Source: Amborella trichopoda (Eukaryota > Streptophyta > Magnoliopsida > Amborellales > Amborellaceae). Taken from it: 64,000 bases of DNA. Made by a program: the position numbers and the translations under genes. Shown here in pieces: positions 36,301 through 51,300 of the stretch; the first letter of the stretch is position 1, and every line of letters starts with the position of its first letter. The stretch spans positions 3,794,078 to 3,858,077 of the forward strand of contig NW_006495273.1 of assembly GCF_000471905.2 (NCBI RefSeq), given 5' to 3'. The notes under the pieces are model-generated. The model was not told the DNA's origin, did not search any database, and saw only the letters and a program-made list of their open reading frames with translations.

Positions 36301-39300
36301 ATAGACCAATCATAACCTGTGGACAAGCTTTAATTAAAAGTCGCATAAGATCTAAACAGACAAATAGCTATACCTACTAAAATGCGGAAGACCAAAACTA
36401 TAACCTGATGAGCCGCAATGGTCACTGTCCCCATCGATGTAGCAAAATAAGTAAGAAGCGTATAGAATGCAACCTGACAATTAAATAGTAGTTAACAACA
36501 AAAAATACAAAGTAAAAGCATGAATTCAATTAAAATAAGACATGCAACAAGTTAAAAACCTTTGATATCATTGTTATGAAAACAGGAGCAGCAAGCTCAA
36601 ATATGAGTAGAAGTTCAGTTGACGATGGAACAGACATGGAGTAAGGATCAAAACCCATCTTATTCAGTGAATCAATCATCATAAAACCTGCAACAAACTA
36701 GAAACAAGCAATCATTGAGGGACAATAAAAAAAGTAAATGGCATAGAGAAGGTTCCTAAAAATTAGAGAAGAAAAAACACTGCATAATATCTTGACAGGT
36801 CAGACACTATCAAATTTACCGTACTTGTGACGCCATTGTTGCCCATGCAGCACCTGCGATACCGTATCCCAAGACACCGCATAATATGATATCACCAATT
36901 CCATTTACAAGACTAGCAATTGTCAAAGCCTTCAGTGGTCCCCATGAATCTTTCAAGGCCAGGCTGAAGACAATTAACATGTGGAATGAATCTTAGTAGA
37001 AGCAACAAGAAGCAAGCAGTACTCAAATTTTGGAAATGGATACTTTTAGCTCCAAAACATTTTTGATAGCCTCCATAAAACAATATCTTATCCACAGACA
37101 TCTGAATAAAATCCCTGACAATACCCCCCGCCATCCAAAAGTAAAAATAAACTAATTATACTAGCAATTCTAGGATTGGATCATTGGAGTGCTTCTCAGC
37201 AGTGATATACAGTTATGCGTGTAACATGGATTGGATACATAAATTTATAGTGCATGTACTCCATTCATAATACATACATACTAGATTTTCTAGGATTGGA
37301 TCATTGGAGTGCTTCTCAGCAGTGATATACAGTTATGCGTGTAACATGGTTTGGATACATAAATTTATAGTGCATGTACGCCATTCATAATACATACATA
37401 TATGAGCTTGCCCAAAAAGAAAAACTTCTCCTTGGCAAGATTCCAATTTAAACAATAGAGATGGCATTGTAACCTAATGAATGTTAACTCCAGCAAATAT
37501 GCTGATATTACATCAGTGTCAAAAAACTCAAACTTCATCCTAATTCGGACAAACACAAAAAGTCAACCTGGAGAAACTCCAGCGAGTTTTAAATGTTTAG
37601 AAAGTAACACTTCATTTTTGTGTTAGCAGCAGGATTTGAACTCATAACCATAAATCCATACATGAAATGCATAGTGGCACGAAAACAGATACTTCCATTC
37701 TGGTACTGAGTCTAGCATATTTAATATAATAATTAAAAAATCATCCAAGCACTAGATTTCAACTTCGCCATGGTCGGTCCCAAGCCCAAAAAGGAGAGTT
37801 GTGTTAGGTTTGCAGCTAGTGCAAAACTTTTCCCACATCTTTCATGCTAGGGCAATCCCTGTAAGCAACGCACTTTACCAGCACACAGTTGTAGTAAGAA
37901 ATGAGCAAGGCTTAGCTAGGGCATTCCCTAGAAGAGATACATCGCAACGACGCCCAGTTGCGCTGATAAGTAGTCAAAGGTTCACATGCCATTCTGGACC
38001 ATAGTTAGCAAGTCTATGTTTAAAATACGATTCTTTCAAAAAATCGGAGAGAAATCCGTTAAGAACTCCGAGTTTTAGATCTTCAAAAAATAACATTAAT
38101 GGAATCGATATAAATCTGCATTTTATCTTTCTTCAAAAAAACTCTTCAAAAAAACTTCTTCCTCATAACTTTATTTTTTCATTAACTTATTATTATTGAA
38201 TTTTGGTTTAAAGATAACTACATTACAAGTGGGAGTATATTAAGAAACCTAATTTAACAAAAAATTCTATTGAAAATTTCAGCGATTAGCTCCCTTAAAA
38301 AAAGTGCACGAAAAAATACAAGCAATATATTCCAAAAAAAAAAAAATCAAAACAATCGTATATCCCAAAATAATAGGTAGAATTAGCAGAAGAGTAACCA
38401 AATGGAAAATCATTTTTTTTTCCTTTAAACCCATAGCATCTTTATAAGAGCAAGAGAGAATTTTCAATGATACTAAAAATTTAGGTAGCTAGGTATTCAA
38501 TACGAGATTTGAATTTTCTGAAGCATTTTGTTGCTTTTTTTTATGCATAAAGAAGTTTGATTAATTTTATATATTATTATTATTTTAAATTCATTGGTGT
38601 ATACAACATAGCATTTTGTATGGACCAGTATTTCAAATATTTGGGTCTTTATGTTTTCTTTTAATTAACTACAATCTTATATTGAGGTCATTTTTTGTTT
38701 TTTTTTTTGAAAAATAATCCTATACTTGGTTCACAATTCTTGTTATTTGTTCTTGTGTTTAGTATTGTTGTTGTTGTTGTTGTTGTTTCATTTTATACCA
38801 ATAAATCTGCGATATGTTTTGTGCTGGGACAACATAGTAAGTATTATTGCTGGATTTATTGAAAGTTTCAACAAAAATTGTCAAGTATTACTCTAATGAC
38901 ATCGCTAAGGCTATAAAATTATTGTTTAATGGCTTTAATATATCTATACAATAGCTGCAAATCATAATTCTATATTGTGTCATATTTACATATCCGATTT
39001 TTTCACTACATTTTTTTGATCAAATCCGAAATATTCACGATGATATGTCTTACCTTATTTATTGGCGATCCGTATTTTTTACTCGATTTTTTCCTCTGAT
39101 TTTTTAAATAAAACCGATTTATTACCGATATCTTGGTCTGCCAATATTTTATTATTCTCCGACTTGTTTAACTATGTTCTGAACAAGTGGGGGTAAAGAA
39201 GCTAGCCCAAAAGAACAAGATATGCCTTGCCACATGGAATGTAGTAACTCTAACAACTAAGAGTATTGAATTAGTGTATACAATAAGATAAAGGAGATAT

Positions 39301-42300
39301 AACATAAACTTTGGTATATAGGAAGGACAATAATAGAAATAGATAAGGTATAATAGTAGACAAAGCTTTAAAAGATAAAGTAGCAGATGTTAAGCAGAGT
39401 AGGTGATAGGCTCCTATTAATTAAACTTATGCAAGGGGAGGAGATAATTAATGTAATTATTACTTATGCACCACAGGCAGGACTGAATGATAGAATTAAA
39501 GGACAATTCTGAGAGGACATGGATGGACTAGTCCAAGGAATGCCAAATGGAGAGACGACGTTTTCAAGAAGAAACTTAAATGCTCATGTAAGAAAAGATA
39601 ATAGAGGATATGAAGGGGAAGATAGAGGATATGGAAATGGGGAAAGAAATGAGATGAGTGATGTTATTCTTGATTTTGGTATCGCTTACGACCTAGCAAT
39701 AGCAAGCACCTACTATAGAAGCGAGATGGCCATTTAATAACTTACATTTGTTAACAATTTCAAAAAACAAAGAACATTTAATAACTTACAAAAGTGGATC
39801 ATATAAAAACTAGGTAAACTATTTCTAATTAAAAAGGCAGAACAATTATCATGTAACGACTATAAGGTTATCCAGGATAGAGTTTGACCACACAACATAG
39901 ACTCATGGTTATGGATATTTATATAAAGAGATGATAGAGAATGAATGGAATTAATAGAGATCCAAGAATAAATTGCTAAAATTTAAAAGAGAGAAAATAG
40001 ACTTATTTAAGAATGAATTGATAAGGAAAATGGATTCTAATAACGACATTAATGCTATATGGAATGAGATAGCTGATTGTATTAAAAAAAGTGGCAAAAG
40101 AGGTTTTATGAGAATCGTGAAAAGACATTCAGCTAAGGAAACTTGGTGGTGGATGATGAGAGGCTCAAAAGGCTATTAGCAACAAACGAGGACGTTAAAA
40201 GCTTGGCAATGGAATGAATCGATCAAAACATAGAAGAATATAAAAATATCAATAAGAACGCTCAGAAAATAGAGGTTTGGAAGTGCATGGGAGACATTGG
40301 TATATTCTGATTGACCAAGTTGTTCAACAAGATTTTGAGAATAAAGAAAATGTCAGACGAATAGGTGAACAAGTATTATGGTATCTATTTACATGAACAA
40401 AAGAGACATACAGAGTTCTATGAACTATCAAAGGATCAAACTTATGAGCCACATGATAAAGCTGAGGGAGTGACGCACAAAGACTACCATATGAAATGAG
40501 TCTATCAAAAAATCAATTCGATATGCCAGAGAGGTTAACCATTGAGACTATTTTTCTACTTAGACAATTGATTGCGAAGTTTAGGGAAAAGAGAAAAGAC
40601 CTCTACATAATCTTTATTGATTTAGAGGAAGAATACGATAGGGTACCTAGAGAGTTAGTTTGGTAAGTGTTAGAAAAGAAATGAATCTCTAAAGGACATA
40701 TTGGCATAGTGAAGAATGTATACTAAAGAGTGTGTTAGTTGTGTGAGGTCAATTATTGGAGAGACAAGTGAATTTTCAATGACAATAGGCCTGCATCAAG
40801 GATAAAGAGTTGAGCCCCTATCTCTTTCTTTTGATTATTGACGAGTTAACTAAGCATCTACAGGATAAGGCACCGTGGAGTATATTGTTTACGGATTTGA
40901 TTAACAGGATTAGAGACAGTATCAATGCAAAGTTAAAGCTTTAGATGCTCTAGAATCCAAAGGTTTTAAAATTAGTTAAACTAAAACACAATATATGGAA
41001 TGCAAGTTTAGTAATAATAGAAGTAGAAATGAGGAACTAGTCAAGAAGTAACCTAAAAGAAATTATCTTCGATATCTTAAATTGATAATTCATGAGATTA
41101 TAAGAGATGTGAAAGATGTCCTGCATAGAATTAGAGTTGGATGGACGAAGTGGAGATGTGTTTCTAAAGTCTTATGTGATTGTCGCATACAAATGAAATT
41201 GAAGTGGAAGTTCTATAGGACGCCTATATGACCAGCCAAGCTTTATGGGACAGAATATTGGGCGGTAAAAAAAAAACATATCTACAGAATGAGTTGGTTG
41301 AGATGAGGATGTTCAAATGGATGAGTGGCGAGACAAAAAAAAAGAATTCGGAATAAAAACATTCAAAGGAACTTAGGGGTAGGTCCACTAGGTGATAAAA
41401 TGAGGGAAAGTAGACATAGATGGTATGGCTATGCGCAACATCCACCTAAAACAACACCAGCTAGGATGGGTGATTTGGTTCAAGTGAAAGGCTCTAAAAG
41501 GACAATGCAAAAGCCCAAAAAGACATGGATGGAAGTAGTGAGAAGAGATATAGTGACTTATGGTCTGACTAAGGGTATGACCTTTAATATAGCAAAGTGG
41601 CAGATAAGAATTCAATTTAACCAGCCCGACTAGTTGGATAAGGCTTGGATGATGATGATGATGATGATCCAGGCACTAATTTTTCATTGTAAACACCAAC
41701 ACCAAATTGACTTCAACGAGTCAGATCAACTTTATACGAGTTCTTATTCACTGATTTCCATTGCCAAAGATTCATTTTCAAATCAATAGAACTTTTAATT
41801 TACAATAATGTTGACCAAAGGACCTGATAACAACTAATGCTTCAACCATACAATCAGAGTAGTTTGACAAGCCTAACCATTGCCATTCGATATCTTTTTC
41901 ACCTTCTCTTGTCCTCAATTATTGTATAGGTCACCATATGTCTTAAGTTTAGCCTAAGTTACTATTTTCTTAGTGTTTTTTTTAGCATATATAAGAAAAT
42001 TATACAATGAGACCATTTACCTTTGGTACAAGATGGTCACAATGAATCTTGACCATTAGATGTGAAATTGGGTAGTTGCATTTAGTCCATTGACTAAGAT
42101 CAAAGTTCAAAAGAAATTTTCTCTAACTTGTGACACACCCAAGCTTTCAGATATCACATCGGATGGTTATAAGTAATTATGACTTCCTTGTACCAAAGGT
42201 AAGTGGTTTCATTGTATACAATCCCTTACATATTTGATGTTGAAAAATGGTTGTCCCATCTTACTTTCAAATTGTAGTGTGTTAGAAGTATGTCCCAAAC

Positions 42301-45300
42301 TTTCAATTTTTTATTTTTAAATTTTTTTTTTCAAATTCATACTCATCATAGTTGAGATTTTCATTCCTCAAATTTTTAATCCAAAATCTGTCTAAAATAG
42401 ATTTTGGAGGGAGACTGCATAAATAGATGAGTTGACTGACTCATAGAAGCATTGTGTAATTTACATACATATATATATATATATATGGGGAAAAGGCTGG
42501 GATGAGCCCACTAGCTCATATGAACATATGAGCCCAACGGCCTAGATTGAATCTGGGCCGATCTGACGATCACAAATGTCCGGTAGTATTTGAATTTTAA
42601 TTTTTTTTCTACAAATCCAAATCACTTGAAATTTTAGGAGTGTGTTTATCAAAAAAATATTTTACNNNNNNNNNNNNNNNNNNNNNNNNNNNNNNNNNNN
42701 NNNNNNNNNNNNNNNNNNNNNNNNNNNNNNNNNNNNNNNNNNNNNNNNNNNNNNNNNNNNNNNNNNNNNNNNNNNNNNNNNNNNNNNNNNNNNNNNNNNN
42801 NNNNNNNNNNNNNNNNNNNNNNNNNNNNNNNNNNNNNNNNNNNNNNNNNNNNNNNNNNNNNNNNNNNNNNNNNNNNNNNNNNNNNNNNNNNNNNNNNNNN
42901 NNNNNNNNNNNNNNNNNNNNNNNNNNNNNNNNNNNNNNNNNNNNNNNNNNNNNNNNNNNNNNNNCCTAGATTCAATCTGGGCCGTTGGGCTCATATGTTC
43001 ATATAAGCTAGTGGGCTAATCCCAGCTTTTTCCTATATATATAGATATTCCTTGGGCACGTAGATAACCACATAGATAACCATGGGTTTAATGAAGACTG
43101 AAGAAAGCTATAAAAGAATGAATTACAACAAAGTGAGGACTAGAAGTAAATGGCAATGCAACTCCCATGTCTCAAAAAGAATATGAAACTACTATTAATC
43201 ACATGAGACAAATTGTACGCACACCTCGCACTTTGTGCAACCAACCCAACAAGAACTGCTGGCCAGGCTAAGCCTCGAATCTACAAAACAAAAACATCGA
43301 TATAGAAAGTTATATTTCTGAAAATTACAAAGCAAAAATGAAGAAGTCAATGAGAGTCGATGAATAATTTTATATAAATCAATGAATAAAAAAGAAATGA
43401 GCACCTTAGGCTACAACTACCAAATAATACATGTTCTTTTTAATGTACTTGTATTATTGAAATGAGAAGTTTGAAGTGCATGAATGTATAGTAGTGATGA
43501 GTTATTTACAGAAGCACATAGACCTAGCTATACATCCCTTTCCCATTGTATCCACCCTAACGGGTGTACCAACCAGTGAGGGCCCTGGTTCAATCAGACC
43601 GGTCGGACTGGATGAGCTCACAGGTCAAACCGACAAAATAATTAAAAAATAAAAAATAAAAATGCAAAAAAGGAGAAAATATAAAAAAAAGAAAACATAT
43701 GAGAAATAGAAAAAATTAAGAAAAACAACAGGAACCAAAAAACTATAACATAGTGGAGAAATAAAATACTATCAAACTCCAAACTCCACAAGTCCTTATC
43801 TCCAAACTTCCATATCTGATGTAGGTAACTTGATGGAAATAGTAGAAAACAAGCCAAACACAAGCATCTATTCGAATTTCGAACAAACCTAGAGTTCTTC
43901 TCCAGACCAGAACTGAGGTTCAAAAGCCTAGAGCTTTTTCTACTCTTTCTGAAAAAATAAGTCGTGTGAACAAGCCTCCAGCCCCCCCACACACCACTTT
44001 TATATCCCTTTTAATGTTCAAAAGATAATAATTGTCGATGCAAATAATAAGTTGACCCACACATCCTAAATTAAGTGACTTTCAAAATAAATGACAGTAA
44101 AAATGACCTAAAATAACTAGAAATTCATCCCAAACCATTCTTGCTCTTCTTGCTCTTTTTGGTAGCCTTCCTATGTTTCACATCCTCCAAATATACATGA
44201 GAAAATAAACTAGGAGGAATCTGCTGCTCCCATGAAAGATACCCATCACTTTGTCCACTTGATGCACTTAGAGCACCATCATTCTCCCCAGGTCAAGGAG
44301 AATTAGCATTCGATTTAGAACCTTCAACTTCATTTATCTCTGGTCCATGATACTCAGACAAATCAGCAATATTGAAGATATTCGAAGTCTCCATATACAA
44401 AGATAATTGCTGCCCATCTTCTTCAAAATCTTGAATGATCGTGCCTTGTGATTATTCAACTTGTTATATTTACTTGCTGGATATCTCTCCTTCCCAAGTT
44501 ACATCATCGCCCGATCTCACACATTAACAAGACATGAGATCAAGGTGTGCCATGTTATTACATTCTCCATAGACAACCACATTTTAGCCTTCTGGAAACC
44601 ACCATACTTGTAGTATATGAGGATAACATACTTAGTCTTGAACACATTGGAACACACTCTACTATGAACTTTGTAGCGGCTCAAGATTAATGCTACGTAC
44701 TCTAGTGATTTCCTTCAGCTCGCACATAGTGATTATATATAGCGGTTCTCTACTCCTTTAGTTCAATTGATGTCTTATATAACCAATAAAATAAAATAAA
44801 AAGAATGAAAACCCTAAACCATTATAAAATAAAAAATAAAAATCCAACTTTATAAACAAAATCATTCCCCAAAGCAAACAACTAAGACAAAATCAACAAG
44901 AATACACTAAATAGATAAAAAATAACCATTCCTATGATAGAAGATACAATCAAATTTATTTCTTTTGCAAAAGAAAGGATTAAATTCCTTTCTCTTTTAT
45001 TATTATTTTTTTTTTTTAACAAAAAAAAAGAGGGATAAAGAGTTACTTGGGGTTTGATTTAGTGTGGAACGATGGCCTAAATCACACCAGAAATTTGCTA
45101 GATTATTGCACAAAGCAATAGGATTTCATGTAGAGAGAGAGAGAGAGAGAGAGCAAAACTTGCCAAAGTCATTCTCTCCCTAAAAAGATCTTTTAACACC
45201 CCAAAGACATGTTGATGACCAGAATGTGCAATAATGTTTTTAAAAGAACCAAAAAAACCAAAAAGAATTGCGTATTTTTTAAAAACAATGGGCTTTTTAG

Positions 45301-48300
45301 GATTTTCCATCCATCAGGACCCAATCAGTTTCATCCCTAGACCAGCCGATGTTTGACCGGTCATCCATGGTCAAATTGGTCAACCCTGTCTGGTTCTAAA
45401 AAGCTTGATTTTATCCAAGTTTGCTATATTAAATTGTGATATTCATAAAGAATTGTACAAAATCCTCTAAGCCAATTTTCCTTATCATAATCCTTCCCAT
45501 TATTTCTCTAACCTTAAAATTGTTCACTTTTCACTTTCTACTTTATTATATCTTTTACTAAGAAAGACAGGGTTTACTTTTCCCTATTCCCGCGAGCTTC
45601 CCTTTGATTTACTGGCCAACGTTAAATATAAAATGCAATATCATTTTTATTCTTAACTCACCAACTTATGAGTAAATCTTCTTCTCCTTTTCGCACGCAC
45701 AATAATAATACCAACTTCAGAAAGGCATAAAAGTAAGATGACCAAACTACCACTCTGCTGAAATGCTCATACGACTCAATATCACCTATTAGGCCATCCT
45801 CAAACAGACTCCTTAGTGTTCATGTACTCAATTTATTCAAGAATCCAATCTTGATGTCCTCTAGCAATACAAAAGGTCAATAATAATAAAAGCAGTATAA
45901 ACAAATAAGCAAATATGGAGCTGAAGCAAAAGTCATACCTCAAAAGAACAGATTGAGATAAGAAGAATAATGTGAGAATTTCAACAAAAGTACACAAAGA
46001 AGGGTGTGGTTTGTGTAAGGCTGAGGCCCCAAACAATCAAAGTAAGGCGCACCTTTAAATAGTTTTGAAAGATGTTGTTTTGGTACTAGAAATTTTTGTG
46101 ATGGCCTGAAAATTTATTTTCAGATCTCATCATCATCATCATAGAATTAGAGCTGGGCAGGCGAAGTGGACATGTGCAACCAAAGTTTTATGCCATCGCC
46201 GCATACCAATAAAGTTGAAGGGGAAGTTCTATAGGGCAGCTGTAAGATCGGCTTTACTTTATAGGGCAGAATGTTGGGCAATCAAGAAACAACATACCCA
46301 TAGGATTAGTGTGGTTGAGATCGATGAGTGGCAAGACAAGAAAGGATAGAATTCGAAATGAATACAATCGGGAGAACTTAGGTGTGGCTCCAATAGGCGA
46401 TAAGATGAGGAAAAGTAGACTTAGATGGGCTGGCCATGTGCAGTGCAGACCAAGTTTAGCACCTAGTAGGAAGTGTGAATTGGTTCAAGTAGAAGGTTCA
46501 AAAAGGGCAAAGGATAGGCCCAAAAGGACATGGTTGGAAGTAGTGAGAAAATATATGGTGACTTATGGCCCTCACTAAGGGTATGGCCTTGATATAACAT
46601 AATGGTGGATTAGAATTCGTATAGCCAACCCCAAATAATTGGGAAAAAGCTCCGATGATGATGATGAAGATGACCTCGAATATTTAGGATGGGATATTGG
46701 TCAATCAAATAGGTCTCTAATATTTGAACGTGAAGATTTTCTAAGATTACCCAATGTCCTAAAATTTCAGGATATCCAGCAATCAAACAGGCCCTCAATT
46801 TATACAGTCACTATAAGATGTCAACCAATTACCTAAAAGTAATTACTTTAAAACATAGTTTGGACACTCAATGAATTTCATTCATAAATATTGAAAATAA
46901 GGGCAAGAAAGGTCACCTTTTCTTTACATAGAAATTCATATGGTTCAAAAACATTTGACCATAGTCCAGCATCTCAAATCACAAAAACATAAATATAAAA
47001 GTTTAAAATGAGGTATAACATGAAAATATCCTCTACATAATGATTGATACATTGACCAGCATCTGAGACTATAAGAATTTTGTGGCAGAAGTCAATAAAT
47101 TCATGATATTGCATTTGTAGCCATGAGATCACTGCCATGACACAAACCAAGGGCAACAATAGGTTTAGCATAAGAACCTGAACATAAGTGTTAGCAGCTG
47201 GCACTATGTGTATATTTTTTGGCCCAGTAAAAGCTGTAGCATTGAAATAAACAAAAAGTTAACTGGAGTCTAGTTCATGGACAATAAATTATGCAGCATG
47301 TAAAAGAAAATGAGAGTGTATGTAAGTATTATAAATGACGCATTTAAAATAATCAGTAACTTTAAAAGATGGCAACCACATACAATATTTACTTCCTGAT
47401 TTTATCAACACAATCAGCATGTATCTAATCATCTGAAGTAGCAAGCCAAACTATTATACACAATCTACAAACTGCCCTTTTTCTTTGGTGATTCATATAC
47501 ATCCTAAGATGCTAATTCTCTCCATGTATGCTCATCTGAAGAGAATCTCAATCACATAAATACCGCTCACTAATAAATGACACTGGTATGGTAACCGAGA
47601 TATTGAGTTTCTGTTAATTATTCCACTGAAACAAAGATATTTCCCTAAAAGATGTTGGATGTAAAAATTGGATTATCATTCTACAAATGAGAGAGAGAGG
47701 AGAAGATAAAGACAAGTAAGGGAGGACCAAGTGTTGGCCGCATGATAAATGTGCGCTACAATTGAACTAAAAAGTAATATTTTATAGACATCTTTCTTAA
47801 TTTCCATGTATCATGCCCAAAATCTTACATGTGGAACCTTCTTTATCTCATAAAATACATAGAAGAGAAAAGAAAACAAGAACCCAGGATAATTTTGCTG
47901 CCACATTCGAAACTTGCCATGAATGCGTGTCGAAAGAAGGCCATCACTCAAGAGCCACTCCAATAATAGAGAAGGCTGCCCTCAGCATTCATCCCAATTG
48001 TTTTAGCAGGGAGAAGGGCTTGTTAAAAGTCAGTAGGTAAGGATAGGTATGATTGTACTAATTAAGTTAAGATGGTTTGAATTCAATATATCGTCTAGTC
48101 CTAAGCGGAGGCGTTCAAGCTCTCGACAAAGAGGTAAAGCAACCAGAATGCCCTTAAGCGCTAGAAGATTTTGGTTTTGGATTTCCGTCTTGATCAATAA
48201 CAACTGCTGCATTGTCATCAAAAACTAAAAATAAAAACAAAAATAAAGATAAGAGAATATACCCTTTCTTAGGATCTGCAGGGGTGTCCAACCCAAAAGA

Positions 48301-51300
48301 TTTTTTCTGCAAGACCTAAAATCAATTCTTCTTTTCTTTTTTACATATTTATAAAAGAAAGTGCTAAAACCTAGCTTGTTTCTTAAGAAACCATTACCCC
48401 AGTTAAACCATAGCCTCTCATCTATTTAAAATTAAACTCTACCTCAATTCTTTACAACTAAAATAATAGATACCTTAATACAAATAAATAAAAGACCGTG
48501 TAACATAAACCCATTTAGGTATCTAAAGAAGTAGTAAAATAAAAACCCCAATTGTGTTATTCTCCGAGGGTCAGGAGAAACTTGACCTCGAACCCATTGA
48601 ATTCATCATATCCTTTAGAGACCTTTCACATAATTGGTGATGAAGTCTCACCTTCTACCTAGGAACCTTTTCCACTTCAATAAGCCAAACTGTCAAACAC
48701 TCAATGTGTAGCTTGTAATGGAATTCTAGGATACCAAACATAATCTTGATTTCCCAAAGGGTTGTATTTGACATGCTTCAACAAGTGAATCTTCTTCTAC
48801 ATAATCAATCATCAAAATTTGTAGTGCCCCTAGGTGGTTGTCAGCATCTTTCCAATTGAGATTTACTTATTCACATTATCCAATATATTTAAATTTCTTC
48901 TCCATGAAATCTCAAAGGTTGAGATATGGTACCAAATCTACTAGATAATGGACACCTTCTTCTCGATGACCATTAATTTGTAATCTTCACACTATTGATT
49001 TATTTTGCCAATCTCTCCTCAGAGATTGTAAATTTTGACTTGCATATCTTCAATGGCTTGATTTAAACCCTCTTTAATTTGTTGATTCACAACTTCCATG
49101 ATTTATGACAATATATCCTTCATTCACAACCTCCATGATTTGGTGCCATTTTGAAGGATGGATCTTCTGAATATCTAATACCAAGTGATGTTGAAAAAAA
49201 TGAGAAAGAATATACAAATAAATCAGAAAAATGAAAAAGAAAATAAAGAACGAGAAAATATGCCCTCTCTTAGGGTCTATAGGGAGTCCACTCCAAAGAT
49301 TGAGAGATTTGACCCTCTCTCTAGGTTAACAAGGGAGTCCACCCCCAAAGATATTTTCACAATACCTCAAATCAATTCTTCTTCTCTTTTTTCATTTCCA
49401 ACCCACAAGATATTTCAACTGACGTCTTCTCACGGAGCATCTAAGATGGAAATTGGAGTGTATGGGTCAGTATTCTAAGATTTAAAATCGTCATAAACAT
49501 GGCAACATTCCACACACTGCTTCACATCATGCCTCAACACAGGCCAAGAGTACCTCTCCTCTACCAACACAAGTCTTAGCCAACCAAAATGTCCAGTATG
49601 AACCCCCACTATGCAGCTCAAGATTGATGTTCTCGTGAAGAGAACTCTCTAGTATGCCCACTCAAGTCCAACAGAACAGAAATCCATCATGGAGAATAAA
49701 CCTGGAAGTAGGATAAGGTCGACAAGACTCCCACAAAGGACCAAAGTACAAATCTATACTAGTCCTTAAGGGACTTAACCCACCACTACATGCAATTTTT
49801 TGATGAACAACAACTGATGACACAAGACATCTACCCCTTTATTGTGAACTTCAGATTTGAGCTTCAGGGTAAATGTGTATTCTTGTAAAAATGTGATCCA
49901 TTTGGCATATCAGCCATTTATTATATGCTAAGAATTAAGATATCTCGATGCCTCGTGGTCTGAATACAACACAAACTCCCTCTAAATCAAATAATGCCTT
50001 CAGTGTAGAAGAGCTTGAACAATAACATAAAATTTGCATCTTACATTGAGCAACAGGAACAAGCATTGTTCAATTTTTCACTAAAGAATGCCACAGGACG
50101 CCCCTCCTAGCTCAACACAGCTCCTATCCCAACAAGGGACATATCAAAACCCACCTCAAAGTCCTCAAAATCGGTAAGCGCTAAAACCGATGCATTTGTC
50201 ATCCTCGCCTTTACACATTGGAAGCTCTCTTTTGCCTCTGGAATCCATTAGAATACATCTTTCTTCATGCAACTAGCAATTTTCAGAAATTCAGCAGCTG
50301 TCGGGAAGCCAAAGTGCCTAGGCAAGCCACCTATGCGTCGTGCATCTAGACACCCACCTAGGCGCTTACCCAAAGGCGGGTGCCTAGGTGATGTCCCAAG
50401 ACAGGAAGGCCGAGAGGGAAAAAATGCCCTCAGTTGTGGGCATTTTTGGTATTTTCCTTCAAAATAAGGAAGGAGGGAGGGGGGGGGGGGGGGGGGACAG
50501 CGGACATTCTAGTCCCCCCATGTGCATCCTAGAGAGAGGAAGACTATCAAAAAATTTGGGATTTGAGTTTTTTTGCAAGATCTAAAAATTTTCAACTTTT
50601 TCGATTTCGTGCGAAAACAAAAGAAATACTTCGAGATAGTTTCTAGAGCTTGGAGTGGTCACATATGAGGACTTTTGACGACCAAAGGTCAGCGGTTTGG
50701 GCCTATATTGGTTTCATTTTAAAAAGTAACGTGCATTACAATATTTGAATTGGGATTTAGTATTTTTTGGTATAGTGTTTTATGATTTGAATCATTTGAT
50801 ATTCTTTTACATTTTTCTTTCCTTCTATGATATTTTTACATGGTTTTAGTTGAATACTTTTACCGGTTTGGGCTTATGTTTTGTGAATAATTTTAAACTT
50901 TGAAGTAAATTGATATTTTCTGAATATATAGATTGCAAAACCAAATCTCATGGATATTAAATTTTCTTATTTTTTTTAGATTGACATCATATTATATGAT
51001 TTTTGTTAGATTGGATAACCAAATATTATGTGATTTTTTGTCATTTTGTTTCCACATATTATGAAGTTTCATCTTTTGATTGGTTTCTAGTTGCTACATA
51101 GTTTAGGGGTCTTTTCTAGTTTGTTTTGTTTACTTAAGTCATCATTTAAAACTTGAATTCTTTTCAAGATTTTTTTCTTAATAATTTCAAGTAGGGTATT
51201 TTTCAGGTTTGTTGCTTAGATGATACTCTGAGATTTATTGTGACTATCTGAGTTGCATTGTAGGTCGTGTGTCGTGATAGTGTCTTCAACTGGATCAAGT

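Noticed and set aside
42640-43019. Open frames of 108-125 codons across the N run
   Set aside because: They exist only because unknown bases cannot encode stops.
46673-46800. Possible MITE with GGCCTGTTTGATTG-type ends
   Set aside because: The two similar stretches are in direct rather than inverted orientation and no target duplication was seen.
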